Origin: Acaricomes phytoseiuli DSM 14247
GTDB taxonomy: Bacteria > Actinomycetota > Actinomycetes > Actinomycetales > Micrococcaceae
DNA length: 64,000 nt
Direction: 5' to 3'
Assembly: GCF_000376245.1 (NCBI RefSeq)
Contig: NZ_AQXM01000064.1
Location: forward strand, 124,001 to 188,000
Shown: positions 27,944 to 35,552 of the stretch, piece by piece
Numbering within the stretch: position 1 is the stretch's first letter
How the letters are laid out: each line of letters begins with the position of its first letter
Translations under genes and position numbers: made by a program
Notes under the pieces: generated by a model
The model's input: only the letters and a program-made list of their open reading frames with translations
What the model was told of the DNA's origin: nothing
The model's database searches: none

Positions 27944-27962
27944 GTTCTGAACTGTTCTGAAC
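27944..27962. promoter_or_regulatory. Tandem 9-bp palindromes in the clpS-pncB divergent region
   Basis: GTTCTGAAC occurs twice, at 27944-27952 and 27954-27962, with one base between. Each copy is itself an inverted repeat (GTTC-GAAC), and the 10-bp period puts both on the same DNA face. The pair lies 35 bp upstream of clpS and about 80 bp upstream of pncB. This fits a regulator operator, but no regulator is identified. Confidence 0.45.
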
Positions 27963-28029
27963 GCTGCCCTGAAATACTCTGGGCAGGGTGGACGATACCG
28001 CTGATGGGGCAGCCCCGGCCGTAGCCGAT

Positions 28030-28035
28030 TAGAGT
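28030..28035 (+). promoter_or_regulatory. Possible -10 element of pncB (leaderless transcript)
   Basis: TAGAGT lies eight bases upstream of the GTG at 28043. No Shine-Dalgarno-like sequence separates it from the start codon. The spacing would put transcription start at or near the GTG, giving a leaderless mRNA, a common type in actinobacteria. No good -35 is visible. Confidence 0.35.
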
Positions 28036-28042
28036 ATTTGCC

Positions 28043-29419
28043 GTGACCTCTTCTCTGCCAGATTCCGTCTCCAGCCGGCTGAGCGACTCCGCAGCACCGG
28101 CAGCACCGGTCATCGGGGCCATGACGAGCCTGTACACGGACCGCTATGAACTGACTATGCTGCAGGCCGCCCTGCGCTCCGAAACCGCGCACCGGCCCAG
28201 CGTGTTCGAGGTTTTCGCACGGAGACTGCCCGAAGGGCGGCGGTACGGTGTTGTCGCCGGTACCGGGCGCCTTCTGGAGGGCCTGGCTGACTTCCGCTTC
28301 CGCGAATCCGAGCTGGAATATCTGGAGCGCCACCGCGTAGTGGACCGGCCGACCCTGGACTTCCTGGCTGACTTCCGCTTCCGCGGCAATATCTACGGGT
28401 ATGCCGAAGGCGAGGTGTACCTCCCGGGCTCGCCCTTGCTGATCATCGAATCCAGTTTCGCTGAAGCCTGCGTGCTGGAAACCTATGTGCTCTCCATCCT
28501 CAATCACGACAGCGCCATTGCCGCGGCTGCTTCAAGAATGAGCTCGGCCGCTGCCGGCCGCCCCTGCATCGAGATGGGCTCACGACGCACGCATGAAGAG
28601 TCCGCCGTGGCCGCTGCCCGGGCTGCGGCCATCGCCGGTTTCGCCAGCACTTCCAATCTGGCTGCCGGTTATCGTTATGGCTTAGCAACGGTAGGCACCG
28701 CAGCGCATTCCTTCACGCTGCTGCACGATTCCGAAGCCGATGCTTTCCGCGCCCAGGTGGACTCGCAAGGCGTAGGGACCACTCTGCTCGTCGATACCTA
28801 CGATGTACCCACCGCGGTACGCGCCGCGGTGGAGATCGCCGGGCCGGAACTCGGCGCCGTCCGGCTCGACTCCGGGGATCTGGTGGCCCAGGCCCGCCAG
28901 GTCCGCGCGCTGCTGGATGAGCTCGGGAACAAGAACACCCGGATCGTGGTCACCTCGGACCTGGACGAATACGCTATTGCCGCTCTTGCCGCCGCGCCCG
29001 TCGATGCCTACGGCGTGGGCACTTCTCTGGTCACCGGCTCCGGGGCGCCGACGGCGGGCATGGTGTACAAGCTCGTCAGCCGTGCCGGGCCGGATGGCGA
29101 GTTCGTGGCGGTGGCCAAAGCCGCTAAGGGCAAAGCCAGTGTCGGCGGCCGTAAGTTCGCGTTGCGCAAGCGTCACGCCAATGGCACCGCCGAGGCCGAG
29201 GTCATCGGCATTGGGCACCGGCCGGCCGATGACGGCGATGATCGGGCCCTGCTACAGGATTTCGTGATCGATGGCGAGCTGCAGGACGGCTGGACCGGGC
29301 CGGAGGCCGTGCGCCGGGCTGCAGCCCGTCACCGAGATTCCACCGAGGAGCTGCCCTCAGCCTGGCGGCGGCTGCAGCGCGGTGAGCCCGTGATCCCCAC
29401 CGTGTACGAAGAAGCATAA
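28043..29419 (+). CDS. pncB: Nicotinate phosphoribosyltransferase
   Basis: Enzyme of the Preiss-Handler NAD salvage route that converts nicotinate and PRPP to NaMN. The product is 458 aa from GTG 28043; an in-frame ATG at 28121 would begin MTSLYTDRYELTML, which is where the family domain starts. Signatures include SVFEVFARRLPEGRRYGV, the EMGSRRTHEESAVAAARAAAI region near 175-195 with the phosphorylatable His, and LDSGDLVAQARQVRALLDE near 275-293 plus YGVGTSLVTGS near 325. It is followed 30 bp later by pncA, so the two enzymes form a nicotinamide-to-NaMN salvage unit. Confidence 0.96.
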   Translation: MTSSLPDSVSSRLSDSAAPAAPVIGAMTSLYTDRYELTMLQAALRSETAHRPSVFEVFARRLPEGRRYGVVAGTGRLLEGLADFRFRESELEYLERHRVVDRPTLDFLADFRFRGNIYGYAEGEVYLPGSPLLIIESSFAEACVLETYVLSILNHDSAIAAAASRMSSAAAGRPCIEMGSRRTHEESAVAAARAAAIAGFASTSNLAAGYRYGLATVGTAAHSFTLLHDSEADAFRAQVDSQGVGTTLLVDTYDVPTAVRAAVEIAGPELGAVRLDSGDLVAQARQVRALLDELGNKNTRIVVTSDLDEYAIAALAAAPVDAYGVGTSLVTGSGAPTAGMVYKLVSRAGPDGEFVAVAKAAKGKASVGGRKFALRKRHANGTAEAEVIGIGHRPADDGDDRALLQDFVIDGELQDGWTGPEAVRRAAARHRDSTEELPSAWRRLQRGEPVIPTVYEEA

Positions 29420-29449
29420 GAGCACACCTTCCAGAACTCCGGAGGCACT

Positions 29450-30049
29450 ATGGCGCACGCGCTGATCATCGTGGATGTGCAGAACGACTTCTGCGAAGGC
29501 GGTTCCCTCGCGGTGGCGGGTGGAGCCGAAGTCGCTGCGGGTATCATCCGGATGCTCTCGGGCAGCGATGATTTCGATGCCGTCGCGGCAACGCAGGACT
29601 GGCATATCAATCCCGGGGAGCACTTCTCCGACTCCCCCGATTTCCGAACTTCCTGGCCGGTGCACTGCGTGGCCGGTTCAGCCGGTGCGCAACTGCACCC
29701 CGATCTGGATACCGGATATCTCGATGCCTCTTTCCGCAAGGGCCAGTTCGATGCCGCCTATTCGGCTTTCGAAGGTACCCAGGCTGTGGATCCGACAGCA
29801 GCCGCGTCCGAGGACGGCTGCGACCCCGGCAGCACGCTGAGCCTGGATGCCTGGCTGCGGGAGAACGCCATCGAAACCGTGACGATCGCCGGCCTGGCGA
29901 CCGATCACTGCGTACGGGCGACCGTCCTTGATGCGCTGCGGCTCGGGTACCGGGTCCGGGTGCTTACCGAGCTGTGCGCCGGGGTGGATACCGAGGCCTC
30001 CCGCGCTGCACTGGCCGAGCTGCGCGCCGCCGGGGCCGAACTCCACTGA
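29450..30049 (+). CDS. pncA: Nicotinamidase (isochorismatase fold)
   Basis: Amidase of 199 aa that converts nicotinamide to nicotinate. The Asp of LIIVDVQNDFCEGG near 5-18, the Lys of FRKGQFDAAYSAF near 95-107 and the Cys of AGLATDHCVRATVLDALR near 145-162 form the catalytic triad. The metal-site element ATQDWHINPGEHFSDSPDF also matches nicotinamidases. Start ATG 29450 follows CCGGAGG. It is downstream of pncB in the same transcript direction. Confidence 0.95.
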   Translation: MAHALIIVDVQNDFCEGGSLAVAGGAEVAAGIIRMLSGSDDFDAVAATQDWHINPGEHFSDSPDFRTSWPVHCVAGSAGAQLHPDLDTGYLDASFRKGQFDAAYSAFEGTQAVDPTAAASEDGCDPGSTLSLDAWLRENAIETVTIAGLATDHCVRATVLDALRLGYRVRVLTELCAGVDTEASRAALAELRAAGAELH

Positions 30050-30073
30050 TCAGCACGGCTGAGCTGATAGCGG

Positions 30074-31882
30074 CTATTTCTTGCCGATGAACCAGCCCTG
30101 AAGCTTCTTGAGCCGGTCCATGAGCTGCTGTTCGTTGGCCTGAGCGACCGGCGGCCCGCCGCAGCTGCGCCGCAGTTCGTTATGCACCACGCCGTGCGGG
30201 GTTCCGGTACGGGCCGACCAGGCCGCAACATTCTTGGCCAGCTCATTGCGCAGATCTTTGAGCTGGCGATGATCCGGTACCGGGGCGCTCTGCTCTGCGG
30301 GGCGGGAGCCGCGGCGGCTCAGCTGCTCGGCCTGCCGCTGGCGCAGGAGCAGCGCCACTTGATCGGCATCGAGGAGGCCGGGGATGCCTAGGAAGTCCTG
30401 CTCGTCCTCACTGCCCAGCTCACCGCCGAGGCCGAACTCCCCGCCGTCGAAGAGCACGCGATCAAAGGAAGCCTGTGACTCCAGGGCCTCGAACTTGGCC
30501 TTCTCCAGCTCACCGGAGGCTTTCTCCTCGCGCTGGGCCTCGAGCATCTCCTGATCTTCGGTGATGAAACCGTCCGCTTCCGCATCGGTATCGGGCCGGT
30601 CCAGGGCGTGATCGCGCTCCATTTCGAGGGCGTTGGCGAGGGCCATGAGCTGCGGTACCGAGGGCAGGAACACCGATGCGGTCTCCCCGCGTTTGCGGGC
30701 GCGGACGAAACGCCCTACGGCTTGGGCGAAGAACAAGGGCGTCGCGGTTGACGTAGCGTAGACGCCAACCGCCAGCCGCGGGACGTCGACGCCTTCGGAG
30801 ACCATGCGGACCGCGACCATCCAGCGTTTGGTACCGGCGGAGAACTCATCGATCTTCCGGGAGGCCCCGCCGTCGTCGGAAAGGATGATGGTGGCCGATT
30901 CCCCGGTGAGCTTCTTGATCTGACCGGCGTACGCCCGGGCGTCCTCGTGATCTGTCGCGATGATCAGGGCACCGGCGTCCGGAACCGTCCGGCGCACCTC
31001 GGAGAGCCGTTTATCCGCCGCTGCGATCACCGCGGGGATCCATTCCCCCGTGGGGTTCAGCGCGGTCCTCCAGGCCTGGGCGGTGACATCCTTGGTGACC
31101 GCCTCACCCAGTGTCGCGGCCATCTCCTCCCCCGCACTGGTCCGCCAGCGCATCTGCCCGGAATAGGCCATGAAGATCACCGGCCGGACCACATGGTCTC
31201 TGAGCGCCGAGCCGTAACCGTAGGTGTAATCGGCTCTGGAGCGCCGGATGCCGTCGCCATCCTCCGCGTAGTCGACGAAAGGAATGGGTGAGGTGTCGGA
31301 GCGGAACGGGGTTCCGGTCAGCGCCAGCCGCCGGGTGGCGGGTTCGAAGGCTTCACGGATACCGTCGCCCCAGGAGAGGGCGTCCCCAGCGTGATGGACT
31401 TCGTCCAGGATCACCAGGGTCTTCCCGGCCTCTGTTTTCGCGCGGTGCAGTGCCGGTTTGGAGGCCACCTGCGCGTAAGTCACCGCGACCCCGAGAAAAT
31501 CCCGGCCGTGCTTGCCGTCGGCATTCTTAAAATTGGGGTCGATGGCGATACCGATCCGGGAGGCAGCGTCCGCCCACTGGCGTTTGAGATGGTCGGTGGG
31601 CGTGACGATGGTGATCCGGTTGATCTGGTGGCGATCCAGCATGGTCTTCGCCGCGGTCAGGGCGAAAGTGGTTTTCCCCGCCCCCGGGGTGGCGACCGCC
31701 AGGAAATCCCTACTTCCACCGTCGAAATACTTGTGCAGGGCCTCGGACTGCCAGGCCCGGAGTTTCTGCGCGGTGCCCCAAGCGGCCCGTTCCGGGTAGG
31801 CCGGAGGTAGCGCCGAGGGTACGATCCCGGCCGACATCGGCTCGGGTTCAGTGGTACCCGGGCCGAAAAGGGTTTCGCTCAC
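30074..31882 (-). CDS. DEAD/DEAH-box superfamily 2 helicase
   Basis: SF2 helicase of 602 aa taken from GTG 31882 (VSETLFGPG); the frame extends upstream but would overlap the DUF3039 gene. The first RecA domain has LRAWQSEALHKYF, Walker A TPGAGKTTFA near 64-73, DEVHH near 157 and ALTGTPFRSD near 182. The second domain has MVSEGVDVPRLAVGVYAT and AQAVGRFVRARKRGE near 365-405. The C-terminal 150 residues are charged and end with GWFIGKK. This type (ResIII/UvrB-like, RadD-like) is common in Micrococcales with a DUF3039 neighbour. A role in DNA repair is inferred, not shown. Confidence 0.92.
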   Translation of the reverse strand: MSETLFGPGTTEPEPMSAGIVPSALPPAYPERAAWGTAQKLRAWQSEALHKYFDGGSRDFLAVATPGAGKTTFALTAAKTMLDRHQINRITIVTPTDHLKRQWADAASRIGIAIDPNFKNADGKHGRDFLGVAVTYAQVASKPALHRAKTEAGKTLVILDEVHHAGDALSWGDGIREAFEPATRRLALTGTPFRSDTSPIPFVDYAEDGDGIRRSRADYTYGYGSALRDHVVRPVIFMAYSGQMRWRTSAGEEMAATLGEAVTKDVTAQAWRTALNPTGEWIPAVIAAADKRLSEVRRTVPDAGALIIATDHEDARAYAGQIKKLTGESATIILSDDGGASRKIDEFSAGTKRWMVAVRMVSEGVDVPRLAVGVYATSTATPLFFAQAVGRFVRARKRGETASVFLPSVPQLMALANALEMERDHALDRPDTDAEADGFITEDQEMLEAQREEKASGELEKAKFEALESQASFDRVLFDGGEFGLGGELGSEDEQDFLGIPGLLDADQVALLLRQRQAEQLSRRGSRPAEQSAPVPDHRQLKDLRNELAKNVAAWSARTGTPHGVVHNELRRSCGGPPVAQANEQQLMDRLKKLQGWFIGKK

Positions 31883-31992
31883 GTGTGGTGCTCCCCAACG
31901 GGCGTGTGAAAGCCGTCTCTGATTTGCTCTGGTGCGCAATCCGGCGGGATCCCGCACCAGCTGACACACCAGATAGCTGATAGTGCTGCTGC

Positions 31993-32304
31993 TTACTTTT
32001 TCTTGTCGCCGTCGTCGTTCCCAGGACGTAGCCCCTCGTAGATGGCCTTGCACTGCGGGCAGACCGGAAATTTTTTCGGATCTCGGCCAGGAGTCCAGAC
32101 TTTTCCGCACAGTGCGATCACCGATTCGCCGCTCAGCGCGGATTCAAGGATCTTCTCCTTGCGCACGTAATGCGAGAAACGTTCAGCATCACCAGGTTCG
32201 AGCTGCTCCCGCTGCTCGGTCCGTTCCAGAGTAGCGGTTGATCCCCCGGGGCCGTTCGGCCCGCTGCCGGGATCATTCTCAAAAGGATCTGGTGGCAAGC
32301 TCAT
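31993..32304 (-). CDS. DUF3039 family protein
   Basis: Protein of 103 aa taken from ATG 32304 (MSLPPDPFENDPG). A Gly/Pro-rich head is followed by the conserved core GDAERFSHYVRKEKILESAL, GESVIALCGKVWTPGRDPKK and FPVCPQCKAIYE, whose Cys residues (ALCGKVW, VCPQC) suggest a zinc site, and a Lys-rich tail. The family is actinobacterial with unknown function. It lies 110 bp upstream of the SF2 helicase, and both may be co-transcribed. Confidence 0.88.
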   Translation of the reverse strand: MSLPPDPFENDPGSGPNGPGGSTATLERTEQREQLEPGDAERFSHYVRKEKILESALSGESVIALCGKVWTPGRDPKKFPVCPQCKAIYEGLRPGNDDGDKKK

Positions 32305-32411
32305 AGCCACCATCCTACCGGCTGATGGAAGCCGGCTCCATTGCGCCCAACTCCGTCGAACCGGCAAACCTCATGGCGCTACAGCCGTGGAGCAATGACT
32401 GGAGACCGCCC

Positions 32412-33194
32412 TCAGAGACCCTGCCAATCCGGTTTATTCGCCCAGGTATGACGGTAGTAGTCGGCGAGTTCCAGCCGCGCCGCAGCCGGTTCGTCGATGA
32501 GCACCGTGACATGCGAGTGCCACTGCAGAAGCGATCCCGGGCAGCGAGCCGTCAGCGGCCCCTCCACAGCAGCGTGAACGGCATCTGCTTTGTGCTCACC
32601 CGTGACGATCAGCAGCAGATGCCTGGCTTCCATGATCGTACCGAGGCCCTGGGTCACCACGTGCTGGGGCACCTCGGCGGCCGAATCGAAGAATCTGGCG
32701 TTATCCTGGCGCGTGCGCTCCGTCAATGTTTTGATCCGGGTTCGGGAGGCCAGTGAGGAACCCGGCTCGTTGAAGCCGAGATGGCCGTCACTGCCCAGGC
32801 CCAGGATCTGCAGATCCACTCCCCCTGCCCGATCAATCCGACTTTCGTACTCCGCGCAAGCCGCCGGGATATCGGCAGCTGTGCCGTCCGGAGCATGGAC
32901 CCGGGCGGGGTCGATATCCACCCGGTCCGTGAATTCGCGCCGGATGACCTCCCGATAGGACTCCGGGTGGCCCGGCGGGAGCCCTACGTATTCATCGAGT
33001 GCGAACCCGCTGGCGCCGGCGAAGCTCAGGCCCTGCTCCCGGTGCCGCCGAGCCAGCTCGTCATAGATCGGCAAAGGTGAGGAGCCGGTGGCAAGTCCCA
33101 GAACAGCATCCGGTGTGGCCCGCAGCAGTGCTTCGACGGCGTCCGCGGCGAGGATTCCCGCTTCTTCTTTCCCAGGCAGGATGACGACTTCCAT
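32412..33194 (-). CDS. nagB: Glucosamine-6-phosphate deaminase
   Basis: NagB converts glucosamine-6-phosphate to fructose-6-phosphate and ammonia. The 260 aa product has LGLATGSSPLPIYDELARRH near 33-52, GFALDEYVGLPPGHPESY near 63-80 with the catalytic Asp, and LGLGSDGHLGFNEPGSSL near 130-147 with the Asp and His of the ring-opening site. Start ATG 33194. The upstream gap (33195-33308) holds a GC-rich inverted repeat. Its partner nagA is 7.7 kb away, on the other strand. Confidence 0.96.
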   Translation of the reverse strand: MEVVILPGKEEAGILAADAVEALLRATPDAVLGLATGSSPLPIYDELARRHREQGLSFAGASGFALDEYVGLPPGHPESYREVIRREFTDRVDIDPARVHAPDGTAADIPAACAEYESRIDRAGGVDLQILGLGSDGHLGFNEPGSSLASRTRIKTLTERTRQDNARFFDSAAEVPQHVVTQGLGTIMEARHLLLIVTGEHKADAVHAAVEGPLTARCPGSLLQWHSHVTVLIDEPAAARLELADYYRHTWANKPDWQGL

Positions 33195-33221
33195 AGGCTC
33201 CGCTTCCTCACTGATTCCCCG

Positions 33222-33242
33222 CTGTCGGCCTGCGGCCGACAG
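33222..33242. promoter_or_regulatory. Perfect 9-bp inverted repeat upstream of nagB
   Basis: CTGTCGGCC (33222-33230) and GGCCGACAG (33234-33242) are separated by three bases. The repeat lies 28 bp upstream of the nagB start and after the end of the broken flavin oxidoreductase gene. It could be a terminator stem for that gene, though no U-run follows, or an operator for nagB. It does not match the DasR consensus AGTGGTCTAGACCACT by eye. Confidence 0.4.
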
Positions 33243-33308
33243 TTTCGGCCACCACCATTGTGCTATGGACTTTGTCGCACGCCAATCCGCAGGTTCCGGG
33301 AACCAGCC

Positions 33309-34382
33309 TCAGGATCCAGTGCTGGGCACAGCCCGCTCGTACTGCGGAACGAGATCCGGCTTGATGCCCAGTGACTGGGCAGCACGCAGCCACCAGTGCG
33401 GATCGCGCAGCGCGACCCGGCCCAGCATGACCGCATCGGCCTGCCCGCTCGTCACGATGTGTTCGGCTTGAGCCGCTTCGATGATCATCCCGACCGCCGC
33501 AGTGGGAAGATCCGCTTTCCGGCGGATCAGGGCGGCGAATGCGGTCTGATAACCCGGTGATACCGGAATTTCAGCGGGCAGCAGGCCGCCGCTGGAGACG
33601 TCGATCATATCCGCTCCGCGCTCTTTGGCCCGCTGCGCGAAGCGCTGTACGACCTCGGCGTCAAGACCTCCGGCGAGCCAGTCACTGGCGGAAACCCTGA
33701 GCAGTAAGGGCATCCCCTCCGGGATCACGCCGCGCACCGCGGTGATGACCTCCAGCGGCAGCCGGAAGCGTTTGTCTTCCGAGCCTCCCCAGTCGTCATC
33801 GCGCTGATTACTCAGCGGGCTCATGAATTCGTGCAGCAGATAGCCGTGCGCGGCATGGATCTCCAAGGTGTCGAACCCCGCATCCAGCGCCCGCTGCGCA
33901 CCCTCGGCGAAGTCCTGGATCAGACGCTCGATCTGGGATTCGTCCATCGCCGCGGGGACGGCCAACCCAGGATAAGCCTGCGCTCATGGAGCGAGAGTTT
34001 GCCAGCCGCCCTGATCGAGCGGAACCGAGCCGCGCTCGGAGGCCATGGGACTGTACGTGGATGCTTTCCGTCCGGCATGCGCTAACTGCATGCCGACTCG
34101 GGCCCCGTGCACGTGCAGGAAGTCGACGATTCTTCGCCAGGCTGAGACCTGTTCGTCAGTATAGATTCCGGTGTCCTGCGGGCTGATCCGCCCCTCCGGG
34201 GACACCGCAGTCGCTTCCGTCATGATCAAACCGGCGCCGCCCAGGGCGTACTGGCCCAGATGAACCAGATGCCAGTCCGTCGGGACTCCATCAGAGCCTG
34301 CAGAGTACTGGCACATCGGTGACAGCCAGGCACGGTTCTTGAAAGTCAGCTCGCGGAGCACCAGCGGATCGAAAAGAGTCAT
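33309..34382 (-). pseudogene. NADH:flavin oxidoreductase (Old Yellow Enzyme, YqjM-like), broken by an in-frame TGA
   Basis: The two halves lie in one frame and together would give 357 aa, the usual size of YqjM-type ene-reductases. The N-terminal half (residues 1-132) has LTFKNRAWLSPMCQYSA near 13-29, GLIMTEATAVSPEGR and MQLAHAGRKAS, then GGWQTLAP followed by TGA at 33986-33984. Reading on past the stop gives AQAYPGLAVPAAMDESQIE and the barrel half, with EIHAAHGYLLHEFMSPLSNQR and IDVSSGGLLP. Family members have a Ser at the stop (APSA), so a TCA-to-TGA change fits. The second half has an internal ATG at 33965 but would lack the FMN-binding N-terminus. A sequencing error is possible. Confidence 0.88.
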
Positions 34383-34439
34383 AGTGCTAGTAGCGCAGCC
34401 GCAGCACCGGCTTATTCCCGAGGCTCCTCGCTCGGCGGC

Positions 34440-35468
34440 TCAGAAGAGCGCGCGGGCCAGGGCCTGACGGGCCTTGGCCACACGGGGATCGCTCAGGCCG
34501 ACCACTTCGAAGAGTTCGAGCACCCGGACCCTGGCCTGCTCCCGTTGATCCGGAGCGGCAGGATGCGCGGCGATGAAACCGACTACTCGATTGAGCGCGT
34601 CCTCGACGTGGCCTCCGAGCAGGTCGATATCCGCTACCGCCAACTGCGCTTCGAGATCGTCCGGCTGTTCAGCGGCTTGAGTGCGCACAGCATCGACCTG
34701 GGCGGCGTCCATGGCGTCGGTGCGCTGCATCAGGCAGACCTGGGCCAGGCCGGCTTTGGCCTCGGAGTCCCCGGGGCTCTGCGCGATAGCCTTCCGGTAT
34801 GCCGCTACCGCAGCTGCCAGATCCCCCCGGTCGATCGCATCTACCGCTTCTTGATGCAGCGGGGGCAGCTCGGGCTCGGCGGGCTCCGCACCAACAGGTG
34901 CCGCACCGGCAGGCAGCGTTCCGGAGACGCCGTTGGCTTCGGCGATCCGAAGCAGCTCATCGAGGTACTGGCTGGCCTCTGCTTCGCTGAGTTCACCATT
35001 GAAGAGCGGCACCGGCTGGCTTTTGAGCAATGCAACCACTGCGGGCACTCCTTGCACCCCGAAAGCCTGGGCGAGCTGCGGGAAAGCCTCGATATCGGCT
35101 CTGGCCAACAGGATGCGCCCGTTCAGCGCCTCTGTCAGACGCTCCATCGTGCCAACCATCGCCCTGGACTGCGGCGAGAAGGCCGCGTGCATCGCCACTA
35201 CCACGGGGACCTCCGTGGAAAGCTGGACGATCTCGGGGAAAGTCTGCTCGGTCACGTCGATAGCGAAGCCAGCTATCGCGGACGCTGCGGCCCCCGCGCC
35301 CCAGCCTTCAGCGCCGGCTTGCCGTGCCTGAGGCGACGACCCGCCGGATGGGTTCAGCCCAGAAAGGTCGACTGCACCGCGCAAGCGCGCACCGGTCGGG
35401 GCGCCTGCTCCGGCTCCCCTCGTGGCTGAAGACGGTTGAGGATTCGGGGTGGCCGGCAGATCAGTCAT
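34440..35468 (-). CDS. YbbN/CnoX-like thioredoxin-fold protein with TPR region
   Basis: Protein of 342 aa. After about 65 disordered residues, a thioredoxin-like domain (about 75-185) contains FPEIVQLSTEVPVVVAMHAAF and ADIEAFPQLAQAFGVQGVPAV. The usual CxxC site is replaced by AFSPQS, so it cannot do thiol exchange. The C-terminal half (about 200-342) has TPR-like helices beginning AVDAIDRGDLAAAVAAYRKAI. This is the architecture of chaperone-type YbbN/CnoX proteins. It is probably a cytosolic holdase; inference from architecture only. Confidence 0.9.
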   Translation of the reverse strand: MTDLPATPNPQPSSATRGAGAGAPTGARLRGAVDLSGLNPSGGSSPQARQAGAEGWGAGAAASAIAGFAIDVTEQTFPEIVQLSTEVPVVVAMHAAFSPQSRAMVGTMERLTEALNGRILLARADIEAFPQLAQAFGVQGVPAVVALLKSQPVPLFNGELSEAEASQYLDELLRIAEANGVSGTLPAGAAPVGAEPAEPELPPLHQEAVDAIDRGDLAAAVAAYRKAIAQSPGDSEAKAGLAQVCLMQRTDAMDAAQVDAVRTQAAEQPDDLEAQLAVADIDLLGGHVEDALNRVVGFIAAHPAAPDQREQARVRVLELFEVVGLSDPRVAKARQALARALF

Positions 35469-35490
35469 ACCGCCAGTTTATCCGGAATAA

Positions 35491-35527
35491 GCAATGCACC
35501 GGCCCCCGAGGGAGCCCGGTGCATTGC
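35491..35527 (-). terminator. Hairpin terminator after the unknown membrane protein gene
   Basis: GCAATGCACCGG (35491-35502) pairs with CCGGTGCATTGC (35516-35527), a perfect 12-bp stem with a C/G-rich loop. It lies 25 bp beyond the stop of the 551-aa gene (minus strand) and is followed by TTATT. The strong stem with a weak U-tract fits an intrinsic terminator between that gene and the YbbN-like gene. Confidence 0.7.
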
Positions 35528-35552
35528 TCAGTGCATCAGCGATCCGGAAAAC

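Noticed and set aside
33984-33986. In-frame TGA in the Old Yellow Enzyme gene as a selenocysteine codon
   Set aside because: Family members have Ser, not Cys, at this position, and no SECIS-like hairpin stands out immediately downstream.
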